The notes under the pieces were generated by a model. It was not told the origin of the DNA, did no database searches, and saw nothing but the letters and a program-made list of their open reading frames with translations. The position numbers were made by a program, and so were the translations under genes. From Ferribacterium limneticum (GTDB lineage: Bacteria > Pseudomonadota > Gammaproteobacteria > Burkholderiales > Rhodocyclaceae), in NCBI RefSeq assembly GCF_020510585.1, contig NZ_CP075190.1, forward strand, positions 2,106,001-2,170,000: a DNA stretch of 64,000 nt, read 5' to 3'. Positions 54,812 through 62,773 of the stretch are shown in pieces; the first letter of the stretch is position 1, and each line of letters begins with the position of its first letter.

Positions 54812-55036
54812 ATGTTCAAAAAAGCTCGTGCTCTGTTGATGGCCGGTCTCGGCCTTGTTATGGGTTTCTTCGGTGTCAATGCGCATGCCGTTGGTCCTGA
54901 TCTGACGACCCTGACTGCTGCGGTCGATTTCGGCACTGTCACTACGGCCATGCTCGGCGTCGCTGCCGCGCTGATCGTTGTGTACATCGCTTGGAAGGGC
55001 GCAAAGATGGTTCTCGGCGCTGTCAAGGGCGGCTAA
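54812..55036 (+). CDS. Inovirus major coat protein (pVIII-like)
   Basis: 74 residues: 26-residue signal peptide ending 'GVNAHA', then a 48-residue mature protein with an acidic/polar head, hydrophobic helix ('AMLGVAAALIVVYIAWKG') and basic end 'KMVLGAVKGG' to contact DNA. Classic pVIII layout. Followed by a UUCG-loop terminator that would boost its transcript. Confidence 0.93.
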   Translation: MFKKARALLMAGLGLVMGFFGVNAHAVGPDLTTLTAAVDFGTVTTAMLGVAAALIVVYIAWKGAKMVLGAVKGG

Positions 55037-55055
55037 TCCGGGTAACTGGATGGCT

Positions 55056-55083
55056 ACGGGGGGCTTCGGCTCCCCGTTTTTGT
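55056..55083 (+). terminator. Terminator after the major coat gene
   Basis: Stem ACGGGGGGC / GCTCCCCGT, TTCG tetraloop, then TTTTTGTTT. Partial termination after gene VIII is usual in filamentous phages. Confidence 0.85.
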
Positions 55084-55099
55084 TTCAGCGGGGAAAAAC

Positions 55100-55186
55100 A
55101 TGTTTCCAACTAACGAACTCTGGTATTTGATGATTGCTTTTTTCGCCATCGTTTCCGGTTGGGCGGCAATCGAGGGCATGAAATGA
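55100..55186 (+). CDS. 28-residue minor coat-like peptide (pVII/pIX type)
   Basis: Short ORF with a GGGG site 6 bases before ATG and ATGA overlap with the pIII-like gene. Peptide: MFPTNELWYLMIAFFAIVSG then WAAIEGMK, i.e. one membrane helix with short ends, close in size to pVII (33) and pIX (32) of Ff phages. Between pVIII and pIII, exactly where such genes lie. Too short for normal gene finders. Confidence 0.65.
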   Translation: MFPTNELWYLMIAFFAIVSGWAAIEGMK

Positions 55187-56532
55187 TGTATCAACCCAAA
55201 AGGCAAAGCGCGGCCATGATGGCGCTGGTGTTCTTTGTCCTGTCGGTGTTTCCGGTCAAGCGGTCCGAGGCCTTTTTGCCCCCTTTGATCTATGCGGCTT
55301 ACATGACATCGACGGTCAGCGGCGCAACCTATACGTTGGCCGGGCTTGCCGGTGCTATCGGCATTGCGGGGATGTATCTCACGGTCACGGATGCTATGGA
55401 CAACGCGGTAAGGGTACCGCTTGGCACAACGACCTCGGCTAATCCGCCTGCGCCAGCTGCTCCGAGTTCGGCGGCGCCGGTTGCGTCGTCGGATTCGCAG
55501 GTTTGTTCGTCCTCCATTGGGCTCCAGTCGCCGGGTGGGAATGTGGACGGCTGCAACCTGACCAATACGTATACGCTCAATACTGCCTATCCATATGATG
55601 CTTATTCGGTGCAGTGTTCGGGCACGAGAACGCAAACGCACTCGGCTTCTCAGCCGGGTTGTGCTGCATATGACGCCACGGTTAATTACAACTGGATCGC
55701 GCAGAAAAGTGGGGCGGTGAATTGCCCTGCGGGGTATCAGTCGCAATCGGGGTCGTGCATCCTTGTTAATGCTAGGCAGGTAGCGGACGACAAAATTTGC
55801 GATATGTTGGTGTCTAACGGGCAATTTGCCACGGCTGACGATATGAATTGCGGGGCGTCTGCGGACGGTTCAAAGGTGGCTCCGATGCTCAGGGATGGCA
55901 AGGTCATTGCCTACGGTACTAACTCCAGCGGTCAGCCGTTAATGTGGGAAGTCACGCCGGGTGCGCAGACCTTTACGGTCAAGGAAATGACGCAGATTCA
56001 GACCGCGACGCAGACCCAAGTGAAAACAACGATTGCCACGGTGGATGCTGCGACTGCGACGGTCACAGCGGTTTCAACGCAAACCGCTCCGGGGTCTATT
56101 GCGTCGCCTTCGGCGTCCGCTTCTCCGACTACGTTACCGCAGGGTGAGACTGTGTCGCCTGTTAATACTCCTACGGTTACGCAGGATTCAACCAAGCCTA
56201 TTGATCTCCAGTGGCCAAGCGACTATGCCCGTACGGGCGAGGCCAAAACGGCTGCAGATTCCATTACGGATTTAATGAAGCCGACGACCGAGGTAGATGA
56301 CCCTACGGTTCCTGATTGGGCTGACCATTGGGGCGCAACATTCAATCCGCTAAAGGCGTGGTCAATGCCTGGGCATTCTTCGCAGTGTCCGGTGGCCGGC
56401 TTTGGCTGGAACGGTGTGACTTACACAATCGATTCGCACTGCCAATTGATAACGGACCATTGGTCAGCGCTTCAAACGGCCTCTGTGGTCGTCTGGGTAA
56501 TTTCCGCGCTTTGGATTCTTTTGGGGGCTTAA
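55183..56532 (+). CDS. pIII-like adsorption protein (TspB-like C terminus)
   Basis: 449 residues. Signal peptide/hydrophobic N terminus, Ala/Ser/Thr/Pro-rich stretches (about 85-110 and 280-345), several Cys, C-terminal domain 'SQCPVAGFGWNGVTYTIDSHC' and final membrane anchor 'VVVWVISALWILLGA'. Fits the virion tip protein that binds host pili and is released on entry. Receptor unknown. Stop is 3 bases before the pVI-like gene. Confidence 0.8.
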   Translation: MMYQPKRQSAAMMALVFFVLSVFPVKRSEAFLPPLIYAAYMTSTVSGATYTLAGLAGAIGIAGMYLTVTDAMDNAVRVPLGTTTSANPPAPAAPSSAAPVASSDSQVCSSSIGLQSPGGNVDGCNLTNTYTLNTAYPYDAYSVQCSGTRTQTHSASQPGCAAYDATVNYNWIAQKSGAVNCPAGYQSQSGSCILVNARQVADDKICDMLVSNGQFATADDMNCGASADGSKVAPMLRDGKVIAYGTNSSGQPLMWEVTPGAQTFTVKEMTQIQTATQTQVKTTIATVDAATATVTAVSTQTAPGSIASPSASASPTTLPQGETVSPVNTPTVTQDSTKPIDLQWPSDYARTGEAKTAADSITDLMKPTTEVDDPTVPDWADHWGATFNPLKAWSMPGHSSQCPVAGFGWNGVTYTIDSHCQLITDHWSALQTASVVVWVISALWILLGA

Positions 56533-56535
56533 AAA

Positions 56536-56826
56536 ATGCTATTCGCTCCGCTGCTGGCTCCTATCTTCGGCTTTCTCCTTCGTGAAATCATCGTCAAATT
56601 TACGGTTTTTACTGCCATCTTTGCATTGGTCGCGCTGCTCGTCCCGGTCGCCATTGAATACCTTGCCCCATACATTGGCGTTGCCGGCCTTAGTTCGGCG
56701 TTCACTGGCCTGAGTGCTGGTGTCTGGTTCTGGCTCGATGCTTTCCAACTGCAATTCGCGGTGCCGTTGCTGATATCCGCGTGGGTGTCGCGCTTCCTTA
56801 TCCGTCGTCTGCCGGTAATCGGATAA
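56536..56826 (+). CDS. pVI-like minor coat protein (DUF2523)
   Basis: 96 residues, three hydrophobic segments, basic C terminus 'FLIRRLPVIG'. DUF2523 proteins lie between pIII and Zot genes in many inoviruses and take the part of pVI. TAATG overlap with zot. Confidence 0.85.
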   Translation: MLFAPLLAPIFGFLLREIIVKFTVFTAIFALVALLVPVAIEYLAPYIGVAGLSSAFTGLSAGVWFWLDAFQLQFAVPLLISAWVSRFLIRRLPVIG

Positions 56827-57917
56827 TGGCGATCAAGGCTTACACCGGAATTATGGGGTCCGGAAAAACCTATGAAGTTGTCTCGGTTGTTATCAAAAAC
56901 GCGTTGGCTCAAGGTCGGCGCGTTGTCTCCAATATCGCTGGTCTCGATGGCGAGGCGTTCAAAGCGCTGCTGATCGAAGAGGGGATCGAGGCCGGCAAAA
57001 TAGGGGAGATTTTCCGCGTTGATCATGCTGCAGTGCTTGAGCCTATGTTCTGGCGCACTGACACGGATAAGCCGGAAACCGTAACAACCATCCAGCCCGG
57101 TGATTTAGTGGTACTGGATGAAATTTGGCGTTTCTGGGATGGCTTCGGTCCAAAAGATGCTGACGGAGAAAAACGCCCTGCGCGGGTGCAAAACTTCTTC
57201 CGTATGCATCGCCAAATGCCGCATCCGGTAACCGGTGTCACTTGTGATTTAGCGGTTATCTGTCAAGACATCATGGATGCAAACCGCCAATTGCGCGGCG
57301 TCATTGAGGAAACGTACCTCATGACCAAGCTAACGGCGGTCGGCCTTTCCGGTCGCTATCGCGTCGATGTTTTCCAAAGGGCAAAGGTTCGCGGCAAACC
57401 GTCGAACTCCATTCAGCGTTCATACAATCCAAAGTACTTTCCGCTGTTCTTAAGCCATAGCCAAAAAACAGAAGGCGGTGTGGCTGCAGTCGAGCAAAAC
57501 ATTGATGGCCGGGGCAATGTCCTGAAGGGAGCGCTTTTCAAGGTGGTGCTGCCATTGATGATTCCCGTTCTCGGTTTGGCTATCTGGGGCGTCTGGGGCT
57601 TCTTTCACCCAAAACAAAAACCTGCAGAGTCGGTTCCCGCTGCGGCCGCTGCTCCGATCGGTGGAAAGTCGTCGGCCGCTCCTGTCGCGTCTGTGCCTCC
57701 GCAGTCCGATAAATGGCGCATTGTCGGGTGGTATCGGTCGGCCGATGTTGTGCGGGTGGTTCTGACCGATGGCCAGACAACGCGATTCATCATTGCGCCG
57801 CCAAATTACAAAGAAACAGCGATGACGCTGGAACTCGAATTGCCAGAAGGCGGATTCGCAACAACGTGGGGCGGGGCGGTTGTTCCTGTTACGCACATGA
57901 CCGGGCCAAAGCCATGA
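56826..57917 (+). CDS. zot: Zot/pI phage assembly ATPase
   Basis: 363 residues. Walker A 'GIMGSGKTYEVV' (8-20), Walker B-like 'LVVLDEIWRFW', a membrane helix at about 239-259 and a periplasmic C-terminal domain. Inner-membrane motor for virion extrusion. The name Zot comes from the cholera phage protein; nothing here indicates a toxin role. Coupled to the secretin gene by ATGA overlap. Confidence 0.95.
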   Translation: MAIKAYTGIMGSGKTYEVVSVVIKNALAQGRRVVSNIAGLDGEAFKALLIEEGIEAGKIGEIFRVDHAAVLEPMFWRTDTDKPETVTTIQPGDLVVLDEIWRFWDGFGPKDADGEKRPARVQNFFRMHRQMPHPVTGVTCDLAVICQDIMDANRQLRGVIEETYLMTKLTAVGLSGRYRVDVFQRAKVRGKPSNSIQRSYNPKYFPLFLSHSQKTEGGVAAVEQNIDGRGNVLKGALFKVVLPLMIPVLGLAIWGVWGFFHPKQKPAESVPAAAAAPIGGKSSAAPVASVPPQSDKWRIVGWYRSADVVRVVLTDGQTTRFIIAPPNYKETAMTLELELPEGGFATTWGGAVVPVTHMTGPKP

Positions 57918-59182
57918 AAACGCTATTTCTCCTGCTGGCGTTGTTCTCTGGTGTCGTGTCTGCAGCCGGTGAGGTCTCTTTCAAAATGGTGCAGGTCGGC
58001 GTTGCGGATCTCGCGCGCGTTGTCCTCGAAGATGTGGCCGGTGAATCGGTAATAGTTGCCTCGGAAGTTGTCGAGGATCGCTCACTGTTGAATTTCGTCA
58101 TTCGCAAAGTAACGCCGGCTCAAGCTGTCGAACAATTGCGCCAGGTCGTAAAAGGGCGTGGTTTTGAGTTGGTCCGTCATGAGGGCATCTATCACCTTCG
58201 CCGGCCGGGAGAGATTGAAAGCGATATGTTTGTTTATCTCCCGAAATATCGTTCGGTGTCGTATCTGTCGGACCTTATCGGCGGAATTCTTCCCCGGCAA
58301 GCGGTCGCCAGTCAGCGCGCAATACCGCAATATCAACAGGGCGGTGCGTACCCTGGACAACAAGCGGCAATGTCTCAGGGCTATGAAACCGGAACGAACG
58401 TTAATTCGATGATCGACAAGGCGGACAAAGATTCATTGGTCGTCAAAGGGAAACCGGCAGAATTGGCGATGGTTAAACGGCTCCTGCAGGAAGTCGATAG
58501 ACCAATCCCGGAAATGCTCGTCAAAGCCGTCATCATGGAAGTCCAGACCGGTAGCGGTGAGGGGAGTGCACTAAATTTCCTGCTCAAAGCGGCCGGCGCT
58601 ATTGGCTCGGCGTCTGTGTCATGGCAAGGCGGTGCCGATAACAAAAACGGCATACAGTTTAGAGTCGGTGGTCTTGATGCCCTGTGGTCGGCCATCAATT
58701 CTGACAGTCGATTCAAAATCGTATCGGCTCCCCAGATCAGGGTGAAATCGGGCGGCGCGGCTCGTTTCTCTGTCGGCTCTGAAACGCCCGTACTCGGTGC
58801 CGTGAACTATCAAGGTAACGGGCAAAGCGTCCAGTCCGTGGAATACAAACCGGCTGGCGTCATACTCGATCTAAAGCCCGAAATCCGGGGCAAGCTGGCA
58901 GAACTGAAAATCTTTCAACAGCTCTCTAGCTTCGTTAAAACGGAAACCGGCGTAAACAACAGCCCGACACTCCTAAAGCGCGAACTATCAACATCGGTAG
59001 TTGTTGCCGAAAATGATGTGGTGCTGTTGGGCGGTCTCGATGAAGAAAAAAACACGGCGGATAGTTCGGGCTTTTTCTTCATGCCGGATGCGCTCCGGTC
59101 TCGATCAAGCAGTAAAGCCCGGTCTGAAATAATCCTCATGCTCTACGTCGAGCGTGTTGCAACGCCGGGTGAGTCGATTTGA
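57914..59182 (+). CDS. Phage secretin (pIV-like)
   Basis: 422 residues. Signal peptide (about 1-18), N0/N1 domains ('FKMVQVGVADLARVVLEDVAG', in part), secretin core 'VKAVIMEVQTGSG' to 'VVAENDVVLLGGLDEEKN' at the end. Outer-membrane pore for phage exit. Having its own secretin makes the phage independent of host type II secretin, unlike CTX-phi. Confidence 0.93.
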   Translation: MKTLFLLLALFSGVVSAAGEVSFKMVQVGVADLARVVLEDVAGESVIVASEVVEDRSLLNFVIRKVTPAQAVEQLRQVVKGRGFELVRHEGIYHLRRPGEIESDMFVYLPKYRSVSYLSDLIGGILPRQAVASQRAIPQYQQGGAYPGQQAAMSQGYETGTNVNSMIDKADKDSLVVKGKPAELAMVKRLLQEVDRPIPEMLVKAVIMEVQTGSGEGSALNFLLKAAGAIGSASVSWQGGADNKNGIQFRVGGLDALWSAINSDSRFKIVSAPQIRVKSGGAARFSVGSETPVLGAVNYQGNGQSVQSVEYKPAGVILDLKPEIRGKLAELKIFQQLSSFVKTETGVNNSPTLLKRELSTSVVVAENDVVLLGGLDEEKNTADSSGFFFMPDALRSRSSSKARSEIILMLYVERVATPGESI

Positions 59183-59237
59183 TGTGTAAGGGCGGTAAAT
59201 CGCTGCCGGCCGGCGCTGTGTTCGTACGTACATCGAT

Positions 59238-59261
59238 GTTTGTATGTATGTACATACAAAC
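59238..59261. repeat. Perfect inverted repeat GTTTGTATGTA-TG-TACATACAAAC
   Basis: 11-base arms, 2-base centre, AT-rich, just after the secretin gene. Could be an operator or part of an origin. Confidence 0.7.
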
Positions 59262-59330
59262 AAACAGTGGCGTAAATCTCTAGCGTCGGGAGTGTCTTTA
59301 CCGCGTCAATCGTTTGGCGCGACACCGCGC

Positions 59331-59361
59331 AAGGGGCCATCTAATTCCGTGTGGCCCTTTT
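59331..59361 (+). terminator. Terminator of the phage structural operon
   Basis: Stem AAGGGGCCA / TGGCCCTTTT with a 12-base loop and a T run, 150 bases after the secretin stop. Confidence 0.75.
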
Positions 59362-59546
59362 CTTATTTAGATCGGATCAAGGTAATGACCGAGCAGCGGG
59401 TGCAGGGCTGTCGCCTGTTGTGTCGGATGCGCTGCAGAGCTATCGCCCCTCCATAAACCGCCTTTGCTTCGTCTGGCGCGATTGCTGTCATTGTGTGGGT
59501 TAGTCCGTGCGGCGCTGGCGGCTCCCCGCAGCGGAGCGAGGAGACC

Positions 59547-59563
59547 GCCGCGCGCAGCGCGGC
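59547..59563. repeat. Perfect hairpin GCCGCGC-GCA-GCGCGGC
   Basis: Seven GC pairs and a 3-base loop, immediately after another GC-rich folded stretch. Candidate packaging signal or minus-strand origin. Confidence 0.6.
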
Positions 59564-59655
59564 TTAATTTATAACTAGGACACATTGCAACGAGAACAAT
59601 CCTTGAATGCCTCATATCAAGGCTTTCGGACGTTTTTGCTTGTATTCTTTTCCCG

Positions 59656-59925
59656 ATGTTTTCCAGCTTCCTTAATGACGCGTCCGGGTTCCGTAATGCG
59701 TACTGGCGCATTCGTGCTTGCCGTGGCCGGTCTGCCTGCCTCCGTCGTTGGTATCGGGTTGCCGCAAAAGAAAAGGGCCGACTAGCGGCCCTTGGTTGGT
59801 CTGGTGAGGTGATCCGGCTCTATGGCTTACATCTGCGCGACACCACGCGGGAACAGCGCTTGCAGCGCTTTCAAATGGCGTTCGATGAATACCTTAACGG
59901 TCCTCGACAATTGACGTTGTTTTAG
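59656..59925 (+). CDS. Hypothetical phage protein
   Basis: 89 residues, basic, with an end reading 'RLYGLHLRDTTREQRLQRF' and then 'YLNGPRQLTLF'. This is the kind of short C-terminal pattern seen in hypothetical proteins of betaproteobacterial inoviruses. No function known. In the circular phage its 3' part would be antisense to the extended repressor frame. An overlapping 66-codon frame (59,585-59,785) is less likely. Confidence 0.5.
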   Translation: MFSSFLNDASGFRNAYWRIRACRGRSACLRRWYRVAAKEKGRLAALGWSGEVIRLYGLHLRDTTREQRLQRFQMAFDEYLNGPRQLTLF

Positions 59926-59944
59926 TATGCCGATCAGCTTGCGA

Positions 59945-59972
59945 ATTTTACATAATACAAATTATGCGCGGG
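59945..59972 (+). other. attR: right hybrid dif site of the prophage
   Basis: ATTTTACATAA (phage-derived, imperfect XerD arm), centre TACAAA, TTATGCGCGGG (reverse complement CCCGCGCATAA, canonical XerC arm, chromosomal). With the left arm from attL the full chromosomal site is ATTTAACATAA + TACAAA + TTATGCGCGGG, a textbook dif layout. Confidence 0.85.
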
Positions 59973-59977
59973 ACTGG

Positions 59978-60064
59978 TATATTTCTGAGTGTTGCTGTTT
60001 TTGATCGACACCATGCATCTCGATAGCAACAGAGCAAGCATTCTGGTTATATTTCAGTGTTGCT
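59978..60064 (+). repeat. Direct repeats upstream of the recombinase gene
   Basis: TATATTTCTGAGTGTTGCT (59,978-59,996) and TATATTTCAGTGTTGCT (60,048-60,064), 70 bases apart, with inverted AGCAAC / AGCAAG words between. Possibly operator or recombinase-binding sites, next to dif. Confidence 0.5.
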
Positions 60065-60086
60065 TGACTATTGCGCTTGATCTCTT

Positions 60087-61316
60087 ATGCCTTACCGAAA
60101 CCCCATCAATAGCTTGCATGTACCGGACCAACTGTGTTCACCGCTACTTACGGATGAAAATGGACTGCCCAGATATTGGGTCACTGTCTGGTCAATATTG
60201 CGCACGAATGATCTCGCGGTATCGACTGAGATGCAGCGCTTACGTCATATCGAGGCGCTGTACGTATTTGCCGACCAGATGCATGGTCCAGGCTGCCTCG
60301 ACGATATATTGGGAAGTTGCCGTATTGAGGAGCTTGGCAATTTGCTTGAGGCCTACTTCGTTTCTCTTCGAAATCGCTCGGAGGTTACCGAGTCAACACA
60401 GAAACGATGGTATGCGGGCATGTCTTTCGTAAAGGATGTCGTTCTACGATTGACCAAGAGTGGAACTGCCATAGGAAAATTGGTCGAGGCTGAAAAACGG
60501 CTAATGCACTTGGATGCGTTATATGGACAGTTGAGGATCAGGAAGTCAAAACGCCCAGATATTCTGAGATCCTTGCCCGCAGTTGTAGTAAGCCATCTCT
60601 ACGAAACTCTTGATCCGGAGTCTCCTGAAAATCCATTTTCTAGAGTCAGAACAAAATGGACTGTCTTCCTAGCGTTTGTCCTGATGCTCCATCAAGGTTT
60701 GCGCAGAGGCGAACTTCTGCTTTTGCCCGCAGATGTCGTCAAATCTGGTTTTGATAAAAGGCAGCTACGCCAGCGCTATTGGATGAATATTCAGGATGAT
60801 GAAAAGCATGCCGACCAGGACAAGCGATATAACAAACCAAGCATTAAAACTGCAGACTCCATCCGGCAGGTGCCTGTAAGCGAGCTTACAGCAAACCTGA
60901 TTCAGACTTATATCGAGAATTTCCGAGGGAAACCTGACCATCCGTTTTTACTGAACACACAATGGAATACGCCGCTCTCACACGATTCATTAACGGCTTA
61001 TTTTGCAAAACTCACCACTGCGTTACCAGCAGATATGGTTCGTGTTCTTCATGAACGAACTGGAAAAAAATCTATTGAGCCCCATGATTTGCGTCACACC
61101 GCTGCTGTTGTGCGACTAAATCAGCTTCTATCTAAGAATGTACCCATGGACGAGGCGTTACAACAGCTCAGAACCTTTTTTGGATGGGCGAGAACCTCCG
61201 ATATGCCAAGACGCTATGCTCGGGCTGTATTCGAAGACAGGCTTTCGGATGTATGGTCAAAAGTCTTAGATGATCGTATTGAAATATTGAAATCCATTCC
61301 GAAAGGCCTCGGGTGA
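60087..61316 (+). CDS. Tyrosine recombinase/integrase
   Basis: 409 residues. Catalytic residues: Arg in 'HQGLRRGELLLLP', His-x2-Arg in 'EPHDLRHTAAVVRLNQL', Trp replacing the second His in 'FFGWARTSDMPRRYARA', with the final Tyr. N-terminal SAM-like core-binding part about 90-180. It lies outside attR, so it is not part of the prophage. Target site unknown; its position next to dif is notable. Overlaps the next gene by 4 bases. Lower GC than the core genome, suggesting transfer. Confidence 0.85.
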   Translation: MPYRNPINSLHVPDQLCSPLLTDENGLPRYWVTVWSILRTNDLAVSTEMQRLRHIEALYVFADQMHGPGCLDDILGSCRIEELGNLLEAYFVSLRNRSEVTESTQKRWYAGMSFVKDVVLRLTKSGTAIGKLVEAEKRLMHLDALYGQLRIRKSKRPDILRSLPAVVVSHLYETLDPESPENPFSRVRTKWTVFLAFVLMLHQGLRRGELLLLPADVVKSGFDKRQLRQRYWMNIQDDEKHADQDKRYNKPSIKTADSIRQVPVSELTANLIQTYIENFRGKPDHPFLLNTQWNTPLSHDSLTAYFAKLTTALPADMVRVLHERTGKKSIEPHDLRHTAAVVRLNQLLSKNVPMDEALQQLRTFFGWARTSDMPRRYARAVFEDRLSDVWSKVLDDRIEILKSIPKGLG

Positions 61317-61624
61317 ACAAGCTAGCAACCATACAACTTGGCGAGATTTCGGGTGCCCTACTCCAGTTTTCAAACTCATTGCCGCCACTGCCGGATGTTG
61401 TCAGATATCAGGACGATTTTGACAATAAAGTGAGGTCTCTGACTGATTTTCGTAGTGGTTCGAGCTTTCAACTGGTAATGAATGGAAAAAATGTCACTTT
61501 CGATTTTTCACGCTTTAATGCTGAGCATGAGGTCTTTGCAAAAAGTTTGTTTTTCTATTTTATTGCAAACGAATTCAGTGTTTCGACTGAGGTGCCCCCG
61601 GATTTAGTGCCAAGGGCCTTTTAG
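61313..61624 (+). CDS. Recombinase partner gene, 3' end replaced by IS sequence
   Basis: 103 codons from GTG (overlapping the recombinase TGA). About 92 codons are native; the last 12 ('EVPPDLVPRAF') come from the left end of the IS3-family element that begins at 61,588. Beyond the IS, reading on from 62,836 in a fitting frame gives about 17 more codons to a stop. No family recognised. Probably non-functional or altered. Confidence 0.5.
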   Translation: MNKLATIQLGEISGALLQFSNSLPPLPDVVRYQDDFDNKVRSLTDFRSGSSFQLVMNGKNVTFDFSRFNAEHEVFAKSLFFYFIANEFSVSTEVPPDLVPRAF

Positions 61625-61646
61625 TAAAAGTCCTTGGGTTGCACTG

Positions 61647-62477
61647 CTAAAGACACTCTTCCACGGCCGGCAGGTCGGAACGCGTTGTCCGATGCTTGGC
61701 CGCAAACTCTGCCGGAGTTTGGTAACCCAGCGCACTGTGGGGCCGGTGCTGGTTGTAATCCCGGCGCCAGACAGCGATCAGGATACGAGCCTCAGCCAGA
61801 CTCGTAAACCAGTGGTCATTCAGACACTCGTCCCGGAATCGGCCATTGAAGCTCTCGATGAAAGCATTCTGGGTCGGTTTGCCTGCCTGGATCAGTTTGA
61901 GCTGAACGCCATGCTGACAAGCCCACTGGTCGAGTGCCTTGCCGGTAAATTCAGGCCCTTGGTCGGTCCGGATGGCCTTGGGGTAGCCACGGAACCGGGC
62001 TGCCTGATCAAGCACCCGCGTGACGTAATGCCCCGAGATGCCGAAGTCGACTGCCAGATCGACAGATTCCTTGCTGAAATCATCGACGATGGTCAGCACC
62101 TTGATTCGTCGGCCGCTGGCCAAGGCATCACTGACAAAATCCATCGACCAGACCTCGTTCGGACCCGAGGGCAGCTCAAGTGCTTGCCGTTCGACCGCGA
62201 CACCATGCCGCCTCTTGCGCCGCCTGACCGTCAGGCCGGCATCGCTGTAGAGCCGATAGAGTCGTTTGTGATTGACCGCAACACCTTCCCGTCGAACCAG
62301 AGCGTGCAGGCGCCGATAGCCGAACCGGCGCCGCTCTCCGGCGAGTTCGACCAGTCTGGCCTGTAATTGCTCATTCTCTGGCTGCGCCTTTGACGCGTAG
62401 TGCAGCACCGTGCGCGATAGACCCACCAGCTGGCAGGCACGGCGTTCGGAAATCTTCGTCGATTCCTGCATCACCAT
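61647..62477 (-). CDS. IS3-family transposase OrfB (DDE integrase core)
   Basis: 276 residues from the internal ATG; the frame is open upstream into the orfA overlap, so an OrfAB fusion by -1 shifting is expected. DDE core: Asp in 'VWSMDFVSDAL', Asp in 'RTDQGPEF', Glu in 'AFIESFNGRFRDECL'. HTH-like 'HALVRREGVAVNHKRLYRLY' precedes it. Appears intact. Confidence 0.93.
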   Translation of the reverse strand: MVMQESTKISERRACQLVGLSRTVLHYASKAQPENEQLQARLVELAGERRRFGYRRLHALVRREGVAVNHKRLYRLYSDAGLTVRRRKRRHGVAVERQALELPSGPNEVWSMDFVSDALASGRRIKVLTIVDDFSKESVDLAVDFGISGHYVTRVLDQAARFRGYPKAIRTDQGPEFTGKALDQWACQHGVQLKLIQAGKPTQNAFIESFNGRFRDECLNDHWFTSLAEARILIAVWRRDYNQHRPHSALGYQTPAEFAAKHRTTRSDLPAVEECL

Positions 62478-62503
62478 GACTGCCTCACGCTTTTGCTGGG
62501 GGC

Positions 62504-62773
62504 TCAGCGTTTTCGGCCTAAAGCCGCTTTCAGCGCCTCCGCATCGAGGATCGATTCGGCCAGCAGCCGCTTGAGCTTGCCATTCTCGGCTTCGAGCTCC
62601 TTCAGCCTCTTGGCATCCGGAACCGTCATCCCGCCGAACTTCGCTCGCCAGTTGTAGAACGATCCGTCACTGAAGCCATGTTGCCGGCACAGCTCCTTGA
62701 TCGGTATTCCGGCTTCCGCCTGCTGCAAGAAACCGATGATCTGCTCTTCTGAAAACCGCTTCTTCAAGTCCAT
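62504..62773 (-). CDS. IS3-family transposase OrfA
   Basis: 89 residues. HTH_21-type DNA-binding 'FSEEQIIGFLQQAEAG' and 'CRQHGFSDGSFYNWRAKFGG', then a leucine zipper 'LKELEAENGKLKRLLAE'. Ends 'GRKR' at a CGAAAAC run, a likely -1 frameshift site. Confidence 0.93.
   Translation of the reverse strand: MDLKKRFSEEQIIGFLQQAEAGIPIKELCRQHGFSDGSFYNWRAKFGGMTVPDAKRLKELEAENGKLKRLLAESILDAEALKAALGRKR

Larger units (their letters stand above)
59183..59655. other. Phage intergenic region (likely origin and packaging signal)
   Basis: About 470 bases without a sure gene. It holds an 11-base inverted repeat (59,238-59,261), a terminator (59,331-59,361), a GC-rich compound hairpin region (about 59,510-59,550) and a perfect 7-pair hairpin (59,547-59,563). 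In filamentous phages such a hairpin-rich intergenic region carries the packaging signal and replication origins. Confidence 0.6.
52209..59961. mobile_element. Inovirus (filamentous phage) prophage integrated at dif
   Basis: About 7.75 kb between the TACAAA centres of two dif-like sites. Gene order: leftward repressor and 73-residue membrane protein; rightward ssDNA-binding-like protein, HUH initiator, secreted/anchored 158-residue protein, major coat, 28-residue coat-like, pIII-like, pVI-like (DUF2523), Zot/pI, secretin/pIV, intergenic hairpins, 89-residue ORF. No integrase gene lies within it, so host XerCD must act, as in CTX-phi-like IMEX elements. All structural genes are open, so it may be active. 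Confidence 0.92.

Noticed and set aside
55976..55995. TACGGTCAAGGAAATG in the pIII-like gene as a sixth repeat copy near the expected 56-kb position
   Set aside because: Match breaks after 9 bases and it lies in phage DNA; not convincing.
56826..57917. Zot as a toxin gene
   Set aside because: The protein is the normal pI assembly ATPase at its normal place; nothing in the C-terminal part supports toxicity.
60087..61316. The tyrosine recombinase as the integrase of the inovirus
   Set aside because: It lies outside attR on the chromosomal side, and the att sites are dif-type, which host XerCD would use.
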